DNA of 64,000 bases from Nelumbo lutea (GCA_022828595.1 JAKGHH010000003.1:54363759-54427758); one strand, 5' to 3'. Shown: positions 22,870 through 33,109, numbered from the stretch's first letter. The notes: generated by a model from the sequence alone, not told the origin. Translations and numbers: made by a program.

Positions 22870-23387
22870 CAAAGAAGTAGAAAAGGTTCCTACCTCCCCC
22901 CCCCCCTCTCTCTATCTATTCCAATACTCCATGGCTTCCTGCTGCAAGCTGAGTGGTAATCAGACTTAATTTTTTAGCACACAAACGATACATTAGGGAT
23001 ATTCCTGACTTCCAGGTACAAGTTGAATCATCTTCTTTTCTTTTCACAGGTGATTAATTTTCTCTTGGAAAAAAAAAATTGTGCTTATGTTTTCTTAATT
23101 TTTTTAGATTGTTTGGGAAATCAAACAATTAGTAAAAGTCGTCGATCCTGTTCTGTAGGAATGCATCTCCAATTCCGAGACGGTTAGTAATGGACGTGGT
23201 TCTCTCCGAAGGAAGGTAATTCTAATGGTGGTATGTGGAAAAACCATACTCATTAAGTAGGCGCTCTTTTCCATTTCCTCCAATGAACTTACTTCCAATC
23301 TCGATGTGTTAGACTCTTAATGGCATCACTCGAGACTTCTGGTGGAATTTATTTGAAAGGCTGGAAGCAATTATATTCCTCTGTCAA
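22870..23387. other. Unassigned spacer
   Basis: Contains a C-run, a (TC)n stretch and two possible intron acceptors (CTTTTCACAG near 23049, TTTTTTTAG near 23107) followed by open plus-strand codons (QIVWEIKQLVKVVDPVL). It may be a further host gene fragment; I do not recognise the protein. Confidence 0.3.
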
Positions 23388-23612
23388 GGGATAAAGATTA
23401 GGGTTTTTAGTAGAACAGGATAACTTTTTGTCTTGAATATCATAAAATTTTAATAAAATAACAAAAATAAAGTAACTTTTTTCTGAAAAATATCAAGAAA
23501 GGGCAAGACACTGTTCATCGTCTTCCTCTTCTTCTCCTTCGCCCTCTCCTTCTCTCTTCTCTCTCTTGCTCTTCTTAATGAAACTGAAGCTCTGGTGTAA
23601 CTGTGACGTCTG
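23388..23612 (+). repeat. Left terminal inverted repeat of Pack-MULE
   Basis: Contains a pyrimidine-rich TCTTCCTCTTCTTCTCC tract and an ATG at 23578 that opens the CYP94 frame, so it could supply both promoter and start codon. Confidence 0.8.
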
Positions 23613-23907
23613 TCGTAGTTATCTCACTGCGAGCTGGTCGATTGAATTCGACAATCTCTGCGACTGGTATACCCATGTCCTCAAGAAGTCTCCCAGCAAG
23701 ACCATCCATGTCCACTTGCTCGGAAACAAGATTACAGTCAATCCGGATAACGTCGAGTATATGCTGAAGACGAGGTTTGAAAATTACCCAAAAGGGAAGC
23801 CTTTCTCCATGATCCTGGGTGACCTCTTGGGTCGTGGCATCTTCAACAATTTTATTATATACTCTTTCTCTTCACTCCTTCCGGTAACATCGGATGCAGG
23901 AACGTAG
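23578..23907 (+). CDS. CYP94-like cytochrome P450 N-terminal fragment fused to non-P450 tail
   Basis: An ATG within the left TIR starts MKLKLWCNCDVCRSYLTAS and continues FDNLCDWYTHVLKKSP, TIHVHLLGNKITVNPDNVEY, MLKTRFENYPKGKPF and LGDLLGRGIFN. This is the N-terminal quarter of a CYP94 P450, a family that omega-hydroxylates fatty acids or jasmonoyl-isoleucine at the ER. The membrane anchor, oxygen-binding I helix and heme Cys loop are absent, so it cannot be an enzyme. P450 homology ends at about 23850, exactly where antisense NLR sequence begins; about 19 codons of tail follow. The chimeric frame has no stop, so a ~110-residue peptide could be made. Confidence 0.8.
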   Translation: MKLKLWCNCDVCRSYLTASWSIEFDNLCDWYTHVLKKSPSKTIHVHLLGNKITVNPDNVEYMLKTRFENYPKGKPFSMILGDLLGRGIFNNFIIYSFSSLLPVTSDAGT

Positions 23908-24449
23908 GAGTGAGTGTCCTCTCTTCTTCTCCTGTTATTATTAAAATTCTGCTGGAAATTAGAGAAACTGAAATTTCTTCTTTTGTTTGCAATCTCAGCA
24001 AATCTCTTCTCAATTTTCTTGATCCTATGAACCATCTTAATGTAATATGGATTTAAACGTAAAACTGAGTCCCGCACCTTTCTTTTGGATATGGGGAAGA
24101 GTCTGCGTACCTTTGTTCTGATGCTCACTTGACGCTTCAATTGTTTTTTTTTTTTTTTTTATTAATAACGCTTCAATTGTTTTTGCAATGCTTTTGTAGC
24201 GAAATCATCCACCACGTCCTCCGCATCATATACTGCACCTTTAAACTTGGCCAGCCAATCTATGACCTCAGGGTCTGTTGGACTTGTTGCTTCTGCATTC
24301 AGAATTGCAGCTTTGATGGTAGATAGTAGATTCTCGAGCCTCCAACGCATTTCTTTCAAGTTCCAGGCCGATTATGCCTCTTCAAATACCCAACCACCGG
24401 CTTCCTTGAAAATCATTCCTGCAATGCTATAAAGACCAGTCAATTCCAT
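23852..24449 (-). pseudogene. CC-NBS-LRR (NLR) resistance gene, N-terminal coiled-coil fragment
   Basis: Minus-strand ATG at 24449 opens MELTGLYSIAGMIFKEAGGW just inside the right TIR. The Rx-type coiled-coil follows: LLSTIKAAILNAEA, then WLAKFKGAVYDAEDVVDDF, which carries the EDVID-like motif used for intramolecular contact. A poly-A insert (24145-24162 on plus) breaks the frame, then VHRIKKIEKRFAEIANKRRNF and the linker SYVPASDVTGRSEEKEYIIKLL, which leads to the nucleotide-binding domain. It ends before the P-loop at the junction with the CYP94 piece. A TAA also interrupts after VFEEA. Only about 200 codons of an intracellular immune receptor are present. Confidence 0.87.
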
Positions 24450-24478
24450 TTTTCTTGGTCTTCTTCCTTAATAATTAC

Positions 24479-24690
24479 AGATGTTACAGTTACACCAGAG
24501 CTTCAATCTCAGTAAGAAAAGCAAGAGAGAGAAGGAGAGGAAGAGGAAGACGATTAACAGTGTCATTGCCCTTCCTGATATTTTTCAAAAAAAGCTACTT
24601 TATTTTGGTTATTTTGTAAAAGCATTATCTTTTATTGATATTCAGGACAAAAAGTTGCCCTTTTCTGCAAGAAACCCTAAAGATTATCCT
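24479..24690 (-). repeat. Right terminal inverted repeat of Pack-MULE
   Basis: Reverse complement of the left TIR with a few indels; its inner edge lies about 30 bp upstream of the NLR start codon. Confidence 0.8.
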
Positions 24691-24699
24691 AGCTACCAC

Positions 24700-25930
24700 C
24701 ACTGCATGCATGGCTCGGCTTGGGTTGAACAGGATCAACTCATCCTCAGTTGGATTCTCTCTTCCCTCATTTAACCTGTATTAGCTCAAGCTATTGGTTA
24801 TACAACTTCAAAACTAGTGTGGGATCGACTCAACCGATTATTTTCTTCTTCCAACAAATCCAGAATACACCTTAAACCCGAGTTTGCTCATGTTGGAAAA
24901 GGTGATTTACCATCACTGATTCCATCTAAAAGGTGAAGTCTTTATCTGATGCCTTGGTTGCATCGTGTTACATTGTTTCAGACATTGATTTAATTCACTA
25001 CATTCTTGGAGGTTTGCCCTCTGAATATGATACATTTGTTATTTCTGTTACTACTCATTTGGATAAACCAACCTTTCCAGGCATACAAAGGCTCTCAATC
25101 ACCTTTGAGAAGAAACTTTCTTGTCACTCTCTGTTCAGTGACTCTCTTTCAGCCAATATTTCCAACAAGAAAAAGGACTCCGAAACCTCTTTCCATATTC
25201 AAGAGCTTCCAATCACTTGACCTCAGCACTTGAGAATCTTTCCATTCGAGAGCCCTATCTCGTCTTAGATGAAATCACTGTTGGTATGGCTTTCATCTAA
25301 TTTGTCTATTTCACATTTTGGCTCTTCTACATTTCATATTGATCCATATTGATCATGGTTCCTCATCCCCATTACATAATATTACTAGAAATTTGTTGTT
25401 TGTGAGCCAATCTTGCAAGGACAATAATGTTGTGTATATTTTTGTCTCTCTTGGCTTTCGTGTCAAGGACCGAATGACGAAGAAGTTTCCACTATTCGTG
25501 GCTCTTTCCATCATGTTCTGGTCTCATCGGAGAACACACCAGAGAGGATATATGGCATCAACGATCGATTGGGTCATTCCAATTCCAAAATCACTTTTCA
25601 TGTTATTTCTCATTTTGATTTACTTCACAAATAAAGGCTTATTTGTGAAGAAGAATGTGTTTTCATGGATTATTCATTACTTCGAGTTATTGTATGCTCT
25701 TGTTTTCCCCACTTATGTCCCTACCGGCGGTCTAAGCCGGAATTACGATAAGAAGAATGTGTTTTCACGGGTTATAGTCTCCACAAATAAAGGCTACAAA
25801 TGCTTGCACTTACCAATAGGTCACATCTATATCTCTCACAATGTGGTTTTCAATGAGCAACACTTCCCATTTACTGACTCTACTACTGGGGATTAGTCCC
25901 AGCTCTAGTATCTCCTAGAAGAAATCATGT
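24700..25930 (+). pseudogene. Ty1/copia (Ale/Retrofit-like) gag-pol remnant
   Basis: Gag UBN2 motifs are readable across frames: QDQLILSWILSSL, QAIGYTTSKLVWDRLNRLFSSS, then IHYILGGLPSEYDTFVISV. About 25318-25470 keeps the pre-integrase part (NITRNLLFVSQSCKDNNV, GFRVKDRMTKK). The integrase core is largely gone, and 25790-25890 keeps the post-integrase block YKCLHLPIGHIYISHNVVFNE. There is no RT. A ~55-bp stretch around GAAGAATGTGTTTTCA is duplicated near 25650 and 25755. It begins right at the Pack-MULE edge. Confidence 0.75.
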
Positions 25931-26121
25931 TATTAGCGACCACTAATTAGCGGCTACTTAAAAAAATCTTCGTTGTAATACATTAATCACGTCAAGAATA
26001 ATATATCATCGTTATTATTTGTTAAGATACTACTATTTAACGATCAATTTCAATAGCCGTAATTATTTGTGAATTAGTTTTGTCGTTAATTGTAAAACAT
26101 TAAATTAAATACTTTAAAAAC

Positions 26122-26347
26122 CAAGGTTTTTAAAATCGAACCAGACAACGAACCGGTGAGCGGTCTGATTCTCGGGTCAAACAGTCCAACCATTTGAACC
26201 AAATGGACAGACCATTCTGACAAAAAAAAAATTAAAATAAACAACGGCCAAATTGTTAGACGGTTCGAATGGTTCAAACGGTTCGAGGTCACTTGATTGG
26301 TTCACGGCTTTTCCGGTCTGACGTCCAGTCTGGTTTTGAAAACCATG
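26122..26347. repeat. hAT-type MITE, AACCGGTT-rich family B
   Basis: Ends CAAGGTTTTTAAAATCG and GGTTTTGAAAACCATG are inverted repeats. The interior is made of GACGGTTCGAA-type motifs and a (TTCTGAC)AAAAAAA.TTAAAA block. The family recurs at 27510 and 28526 with further partial copies between. 25931-26121 to the left holds nothing recognised. Confidence 0.6.
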
Positions 26348-26763
26348 GTTCTGACAAAAAAATAAAAAATTAAAACAAACGGCCAAACCATTGGACGGTT
26401 TGACCGCCCAGGTTAGTGGTTTGTTGACCAAATCAGTGGTTTTTGGCGAAATAATGGTTCTGGGGTAAAACGAAACTGGTCACCTGACCGGTTCCCAGTT
26501 TTTCTAGTCCAACCATCCAGTCCGGTCTGATTTGAAAACCATGGCTCTAACAAAAACAAAGGCCAAACCGTTGGACTGTTTGAACCAAGGTTCATCGACA
26601 TAGGCCAATACGTCCATATCGGTACTCTTTTCTAAGTTTTATTTTTTTTTTTTTGAAACCGGTTCAAAGGGGTCAGTTTAAGGCCTGGCTACCCTCTGAA
26701 CCAGTGTCTGACAAGATACAACCCCTGGAGGGGCGTATTGGGAAGCCATTAGCACAATATGTT
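26348..26763. repeat. Further family B MITE sequence
   Basis: Contains a second AAACCATGG.TCTAAC junction near 26535 and GGTTTGCTGACCAAATC motifs shared with 27340, 27665, 28395 and 28845. Borders of individual copies are not resolved. Open frames here are repeat-driven. Confidence 0.55.
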
Positions 26764-27272
26764 GTTCATGGGTCGGGCCAAGCTGGGCTCGAGCCGGGCT
26801 TTCACTTGTCATTAAGGGAAATATGCTAGGCCCGAGCCCGAACCCGGCTCTAATAAAAAGCCCAAAGCCTGAGCCCGAGCCCGAAGCCTGGTCTAATAAA
26901 AGAAAAAACAATTTTCCCTATTCAAATTAGAATTAAAAATTCAAATAGTTTTTTTTTCCTATTTAAATGAACAATGGGCCTACAAGATGATTTTTCCCCT
27001 TTCTTTTATATTTTAAAACACAATTTTACATTCTTAAATCAAAAAATTTATTCAAATGGGCATAATCACATTACTCACTTTAAGTCTAATATTAGGTTGG
27101 GTCGGGCCGGGCTCGGGCCGGGCTATTTTGACAAAACCCAAGCCCAACTTAAATTTATTGTGGGTCGGGCTTTTTGGCCCGAATTTAAGCCCGCGGGCAT
27201 ATAACCATGTTCAAGCCCGTCTGAGGGCCAGGCCTGGCCGGGCTGGCCCGTCTGGCCACCCGACCCATGAAC
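26764..27272. repeat. GGGCC-rich inverted-repeat element
   Basis: Left end GTTCATGGGTCGGGCC pairs with right end GGCCACCCGACCCATGAAC. GGGCCGGGCTCGGGCC and AGCCCGAGCCCGA motifs are repeated inside around an AT-rich core. This is a common type of plant MITE. It is inserted among family B repeats. A fragment of the same motif style is at 60640-60660. Confidence 0.7.
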
Positions 27273-27509
27273 AGGTCTACTATCAGTTGATACGGGCCGA
27301 TACGTATCAATACTTTGAACCTGGTTCGAACAATTTGACCGCCCGAGTCAACGATTTGCTAACCAAATCAACGATTTTTGGTGAAATAATGGTTCTGTAG
27401 TAAAACAGAACTGGTCACTTGACCGATTCCCAGTTTTTCTAGTCTGACCGTCTGGTCTGGTCCAAATTTGCAAATGATGGTTTGAACAAAACGGACAACC
27501 CATTCTGAC

Positions 27510-27785
27510 CAAGGTTTTTTAAACCAAATCGGACAACGAATCGGTCAAGGGCTCGGTTCTCGGGTTGAACGGTCCGATTGTTTTGACAAAAAAATAAAAT
27601 AAATAAAATAAAAAATGACCAAACTATTGGATAGTTCAAAAGGTTTGAACGCTCGGGTCAACGGTTTGCTGACCAAATCAACGGTTTTGACAAAATAACT
27701 ATTTTTTGGGGTAAAACAGAACCGGTCACCTGATTGGTTCTCACCTTTTCCGGTCCAACCGTTCGGTTCGGTTTTTAAAACCTTG
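27510..27785. repeat. hAT-type MITE family B, complete copy
   Basis: 276 bp bounded by CAAGGTTTTTTAAACC and GGTTTTTAAAACCTTG. Flanked by ATTCTGAC (27502-27509) and GTTCTAAC (27786-27793), an 8-bp target duplication with two mismatches, the hAT signature. The target is an internal motif of the same family. Confidence 0.75.
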
Positions 27786-28010
27786 GTTCTAACAAAAAGA
27801 AATTAAAAATTAGAAAATTAAAAATTTGAAAAATTAAAAAACTAAAAAACAGTAAAACTGTTGGACGATTTGAACCAATGTTCAAAATATCAATACAAGT
27901 CGATACAATGGTAGGGCATATCGGCCTATATTGGTACTTTTTTAGGTTTCATTTATTCTTTTTAAAATTGGTTCAGAGGGATCGATTTAAGACCTGGCTA
28001 CCCTTTGAAC

Positions 28011-28259
28011 CAAGGTTCAAAGTATCGATATGATATGTGTTTCATCGTATCGTATTGGTACTTAGAAATGGCCGAAACTTTATTTTTTTTTATTTTTTCA
28101 CATTTTGGTTTTTTGGGAAGCTTTTAACATGCTTTTTATCATTAAAAAAATATTTGGGGTCCGAAACACATGGATTGGCGTTTTGGACCGTATTTTTTTC
28201 AAAAGATGTGATACGATACGCCCCATATCGGGCATAACGTATTGATACTTTGAGCCATG
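28011..28259. repeat. hAT-type MITE family A (GTATCGATAC family)
   Basis: 249 bp with ends CAAGGTTCAAAGTATCGATA and ATTGATACTTTGAGCCATG. Target duplication CTTTGAAC (28003-28010) and CTCTGAAC (28260-28267), 7 of 8 matching. The interior is the reverse-orientation relative of 31081-31333. Confidence 0.85.
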
Positions 28260-28525
28260 CTCTGAACCAGTGTTTGATATGGGCCAATATCAACCGATAT
28301 GTATCGTACGATACGTATCAACCGATATGCGCCAATATGTATTGATACTTTGAACCTTGGATTGAGTGGTTCAACCACTCGAGTCAATGGTTTATTGACC
28401 AAATCAACGGTTTTCGGTGAAATAATGGTTTTGGGGTAAAAGGGACCGATTTTTCTAGTCCAACTGTCCAGTCTAGTCCGGTTTTGAAAATCATGGTTTG
28501 AACCGAACAGATAACCCATTCTGAA

Positions 28526-28732
28526 CAAGGTTTTTAAAACCGAATCGGACAACGAATCGATCAGGGGTCTGGTTCTCGGGTCAAACGGTCCGAATGGTTC
28601 GAACGGTTCGAACGATTCGACCACTCAGGTCAGGGGTATGCTGATCAAATAACAATTTCTAGGGTAAAACAGAACTGGTTACAGTTCCTGACTTTTCCAA
28701 TCCTACCGTCCAGTCTAGTTTTAAAAACCATG
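28526..28732. repeat. hAT-type MITE family B, second complete copy
   Basis: Ends CAAGGTTTTTAAAACCG and TTTTAAAAACCATG. Flanks ATTCTGAA (28518-28525) and GTTCTGAC (28733-28740) match at 6 of 8 positions and are again the family's own ATTCTGAC motif. Confidence 0.65.
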
Positions 28733-28739
28733 GTTCTGA

Positions 28740-29290
28740 CAAAAAAATAAAAAACGGCCAAATCGTTGGATGTTCAAATACGTATCGATTCTTTGAACCT
28801 TGGTTCGTACAGTTCGACTGCTTGGGTCAGTGGTTTGCTGACCAAATTAACGGTTTTTGGCAAGATAATGGTTCTAGGGTAAAATGGAACTGGTCACTTG
28901 ACCAGTTCTCGATTTTTTTGGTCTGAGTGTCCGATCTAGTCTGGTTTTGAAAACCATGTAAAAAACATTTGGGTAAAATACAAAAACCTCCCTTAAAGTT
29001 TCTGACAATCATAAAATCCTCCCCTCTATTTTTGACAAAATTAACCAAAATGGAAAACGTTAAAGAGATGATATTTTTTCAAAATACCTATTTTACCCTT
29101 TCTCGAACATTGTTCATCTTCTTCCTCGTCAAGCAAAACGGCAGAATGGAAAGTAGAAACCCCACAATCAAATTAAAATGACAAGGCAATTTTAAAATAG
29201 GCCCTTCTCACATTGACCCAACAACGTATTAATTACCGATACACCTATGTCTATATATCCTACCCCCCACAACCAAGTGTAGCTGTAGGG
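28740..29290. other. Family B tail and unassigned spacer
   Basis: A further partial family B copy ends at GGTTTTGAAAACCATG near 28955. 28970-29290 contains a CAAAAACCTCCC-type AT-rich stretch with no recognised gene. Confidence 0.4.
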
Positions 29291-29304
29291 GTCTGGGATG
29301 GTCT

Positions 29305-30074
29305 CTCTAGCGGGGAACTGCCCCTCGACTAAAGGTCTGGCCGAAGGACTAGCCAGCAGGGGTAACGTTGTAGGAGACTACGCTACGCCCATCACTGGTG
29401 GTGACCTTGCAAGACAGGCTCTGTCCATTGAGGATTAGATTGAAGTATGAAATGGCCATTGATGGTGAACCTGATTCCCCCCCTCTTCCTACAAGGAACC
29501 CTACTAAGACCCACAAAAGAAGAGTAGATCTATCTGCAAGCTTCTATTTCTTGGCGTGGGGAGAGAAGGGAACAACATTCAGAAAGCGTAATGCGTTAAG
29601 CCTAGAAAACTAAACTACAGAGAGAGAGAGAGAGAGAAAGAGAAGAGCAGGACCGGAGGCTATGTTTGGTTTTTTGATAGAAAGTGAGAGAGAAAAAGAT
29701 AGTTGAGGCAAAGTTCTTAACAAATTCCCTCAACTTCCGGTCAAACCAAACATAGCTTAAGGTACATTGGAACAATCCCAACTCTGTACTAAGCAATTTG
29801 TTGGAAGACAGGCTGAGAGAGATCAAAATGGTGTTGGGCGAAAGGGTTACACCAACCCTCCTGCATTGTTAGTAAGGGCATTGTTGGGTGGGTAGAAATT
29901 AGTTGCTGTGACAAGAATGGAGCCAGGCAAGCACCACTTTGGGTCGTTCACACACCTAATCTCAAAACAAGCTCCACAGCTCAGGCCATTGTTCAACAGA
30001 GTGGTACTCAGAGCTGCAGTATTAGTCCCGTAACCCTAACTATAGAGGTTTCTGTGGCTGCAAGCCCCGCCCAT
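29305..30074 (-). pseudogene. Alpha-expansin pseudogene
   Basis: Minus strand, from 30074: MGGAC..RNLYS, stop, [57 protein letters not shown], then HHFDLSQPVFQQIA. This is the expansin DPBB domain with its Cys pattern. A 98-bp MITE interrupts it, and the C-terminal CBM63 part resumes near 29530: GGIRFTINGHF, LNGQSLSCKVTTSDGR and GQTF near 29320. Expansins loosen cell walls. Stops (TAG for Gln before GYGT and for Trp before SFGQTF), a frameshift at GGWCNP, a missing first exon and an internal deletion before LNGQS show it is dead. It sits left of the CACTA element and may be captured sequence. Confidence 0.88.
29659..29756. repeat. 98-bp MITE inside the expansin pseudogene
   Basis: Ends GCTATGTTTGGTTTT and TCAAACCAAACATAGC are near-perfect inverted repeats around a GAGAGAGA core. 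A degraded relative is at 989-1070. No clear target duplication. Confidence 0.75.
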
Positions 30075-30089
30075 AAAGAGGAAAAATAA

Positions 30090-30690
30090 CAATCAGAAGA
30101 GAATGTTGAAATAGCTAGTTTGCTAGCTAATGTATGCCTTGGGTTCTTTATAAAAACAACAATCTAATTGCCAACATTCTTGTTCCAATCTCTTTTTACC
30201 CGTGAGCTGTTTAAGAGGGCTTGTAACATAGTAATACCAGTTTTTTTTTTTTTTTTGAGTGTTACCAGAGGTATTTCTTCTGTTAATCCGTACAGCTTCC
30301 CATGCCTTACTTTATGGTCTATTAGCAACCACTCTGATGCCCTCAGCAATAATAACAGGATTTAGATCCCATTTACATTGTATTTCTTGCTTCATAATTA
30401 TTTCAAGTAAAACTTGGAGATGAGTTTTTGATTTTATCTTTTTAGAAGAGATGCACTTTTATTAGTATATTGCTATTGCTTCTCTTGGTATCTATTATTT
30501 GTTATCTGTTGTTTCTCTTTTTAACCTGGAAAGGGCATTGTCTTTTGTACTCTTACTAAAACTGGTCGCAATTCCCAAAGTGGCCACCAAGGATTAAAAT
30601 AAAAATAGTATATTCTTTCAACTTCCATATTAGAGGACTCTTTTGTTATGACACAATTTGGATGCGATGCACATTGAAATATATATATAT
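30090..30690. other. Unassigned spacer left of CACTA coding region
   Basis: AT-rich, with T-runs and an (AT)n stretch at 30680-30696. Probably intron or 5' transposon sequence; no CACTA terminal motif (CACTA...) was found here. Confidence 0.35.
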
Positions 30691-31080
30691 ATATATGTGA
30701 TAATGTGCTTGCAACAATCATGAACATTAAGGGGAAGACTAAGGATACTCTTAAATCTCGTCTTGATTTACAGACAATGAATATAAGACCAGAATTAGAT
30801 CCAATACAGAAGGGGGATAAGTTTGTGATTCCTACTGCATCTTATACATTATCCTCAGAGGAGAAGCACATATTCTGTGAATGTTTGAAGCGGTAAAGAG
30901 TTCCATATGGGTTTTCTTCTAATATTTCTCATTGTGTAAACCTTAAAAAGCATAAGATCTTAGATTTAAAGAGTTATGACTGCCATATTCTTCTGTAACA
31001 TTTTCTTTCTCTTGGAATACATGGTCTTTTTCCTAAACCAGTTTTTGAACCACTTGTCAAACCATTTGTTGAATTGTCAT

Positions 31081-31333
31081 CATGGTTCAAAGTATCGATA
31101 TGATACGCCCTGTATTGGGCATATCATATTGTATCTTTTGAAGAAGATACAATCCAAAACGCCTGTTTCCAGGTGTTTCGAACCCTCAACTTTTCTTAAT
31201 AATACAAAACATCTTATAAGCTTCCCAAAAACTAAACTTTGAAAAAAACCTAAAAAAAAAAAGTGTGTTGATCATTTCTAAGTACCGATACGATATTGCT
31301 GAAATGCGTATTGTATCCATACTTTGAACCTTG
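31081..31333. repeat. hAT-type MITE family A with perfect target duplication
   Basis: 253 bp bounded by CATGGTTCAAAGTATCGATA and CATACTTTGAACCTTG. Both flanks carry ATTGTCAT (31073-31080 and 31334-31341), a perfect 8-bp duplication, so this is a hAT-mobilised MITE. It lies in the coding sequence of the CACTA transposase. Confidence 0.93.
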
Positions 31334-31837
31334 ATTGTCATTGTTTTTCACAATATTAGGTGGACGAATTGGAGCAAATTAAAGCCCAAGGATTTTTCCA
31401 CCTTCATTTTTTGATGTCATGTTACATTTACCCATACATTTAGTACCAAAACAAAGATTGGTGGACCTGTCCATTACCCATGGATGTATCCTATTGAGCA
31501 GCAATTATATACACTAAAGGGATATATTCACAATAGGGCTCATCCAGAAGGTTCAAGTGCAGAGAGCTATATTGAAAATGAATGTATTACCCTTTTTCTC
31601 AAAGTATTTGCATAGCATTGAAACAACATTTAATCGTTTTGAACGGAATTATAATGGTGGGGCTAAAGAAGTTTATGGAGGTCTATATATATGTTTTTTC
31701 GCAACCCGGACAGGCTTTAGGAGCCGGAACAACACGTGATCTTGATATACTCGAGTTAGAGCAAGTTTAGGCATATGTTTTAAAGAATTGTGAAGTTGAA
31801 CCATTTCTTAAGTAAGTCCTAAGCCTTACAAGTATTC

Positions 31838-31897
<60 letters not shown>

Positions 31898-31898
31898 G
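31838..31898. repeat. (ATT)n microsatellite
   Basis: About 20 uninterrupted ATT/TTA units within a probable intron of the CACTA transposase. Confidence 0.95.
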
Positions 31899-33109
31899 AC
31901 AACAAATGATTTATAAAACTCATTTATTCAATTATGTAGAGACTACACTCAAATGCAAGGTATCAATATGTTACAAATGTCTGATGGGGAATGGAGAAAC
32001 TTTAATAACTGGTTTAAAACTAGAGTAAGTGTAGTTTATGTTTCTAGTGTATATTTTCATTTTTATAGTTTACGTTACTTATGTATACGTGTTAAAATAT
32101 TCCTAATTTAATCTTTTGTAGGTATCAAAATAGCATAATCAAGACAAGTACAAAATAACAGAAGACTTTCTCTCATTATCACATGGTCCAAGCCGATATG
32201 TGACATGCTTTAGCTGTTATATTGTTAATGGATATAGGTTTCATATAGATGATCATGATAAGGGTTTGAGGACACAAAATAGTGGGGTGGTGGTTCTTGG
32301 AGACATTGGCACTGAAGATGAATACATTGAATACTATAATGTTTTGACTGAGATTATTGAATTGCAATTTCTTGGGGGAAGACAAGTGATATTGTTTCGT
32401 TGTAATTTGTGGGATGTACATGGTAAAGAAAAGGGTATGAAAGTAGATGAGTATGGGTTCATTAGTGTTAATTGCCAATGAGTTTTGAAAACAAATGAAC
32501 CTTTTGTTTTGGCTAACCATTCTAAACAAGCATTTTATGCCATAGACAATATGAACAAAGATTGGCATATGGTGATAAAAGCAAAGCCTTGAAACTCATA
32601 TGGCATGCCACTACAGATGGTTGATGATCTCAATGGTGTAGACCATGAAATTGAAGCTTATCAAGAAAACGAATCATTCAATCCTAAATTTGAGGCATAC
32701 CCCTCATTAGATATGGTTTATGAAATCAGTTGCAAGAGAAAGGTTGTGGAGCCAATGCTGGTTGATGTAGCTTCAGCACAAAAGAAGAGAAAGCGAAGAC
32801 GATGATGCATCTACTTATTTTACCACTATTGTTTTTCTCTTTTATTATTATCCCTTGGATATTTGTATCTCATTAAAAATGTTTCCACTAAAATGAGTTG
32901 TTTTACAAATCGATATACTTAAAGAATTAATTTCTTTTTACATTGAAATGAGTAGGTAGTTTTACAATTTATTTATTTTCTTAAATTCAAATGTGGTTTT
33001 ATGTATTGGTTTTGTTAAGTTTATTGGTTGTATGTATTACTATTAACTAACTCTATTTTGATGTCTTTAATTACAAACTTTGTTGGTTTCATGTATTTGG
33101 CATGTGCAT

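Larger units (their letters stand above)
23388..24690. mobile_element. Pack-MULE-like element carrying two host gene fragments
   Basis: Inverted repeats of about 210 bp flank 0.9 kb of unrelated host gene sequence. The left repeat (23388-23612) and the reverse complement of the right one (24479-24690) share, in order, TTAGGGTTT, AACTTTTTGTC.TGAATATCA, AAAATAAAGTA, TGAAAAATATCA, ATCGTCTTCCTCTTC, TCTCTTGCT.TTCTTA and GAAGCTCTGGTGTAACTGT. Long TIRs around captured gene pieces define Pack-MULEs. No transposase is inside. I found no clear 9-bp target duplication (CTCTGTCAA versus AGCTACCAC), so the outer borders may be off or eroded. Confidence 0.8.
30694..32806 (+). pseudogene. CACTA (En/Spm) TNP2-type transposase, C-terminal half
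   Basis: Begins NVLATIMNIKGKTKDT (end of Transposase_21 region), then the DUF4218 part (SYDCHILL, FPPSFFDVMLHLPIHLV, PFFSKYLHSIETTFNRFERN) and the DUF4216 part (VILFRCNLWDVHG, GFISVNC, NEPFVLANHSKQAFYAID), and ends in a KKRKRRR basic tail. A hAT MITE (31081-31333) interrupts the DUF4218 part. Likely introns lie at about 31813-31939, holding an (ATT)n microsatellite, and 32024-32121. The transposase cuts CACTA elements out of DNA. The catalytic N-terminal half is absent and several stops are present, so it is inactive. Confidence 0.88.

Noticed and set aside
24933..25233. Intact copia gag gene
   Set aside because: Motifs are spread over different frames with stops, and the integrase core and RT are missing.
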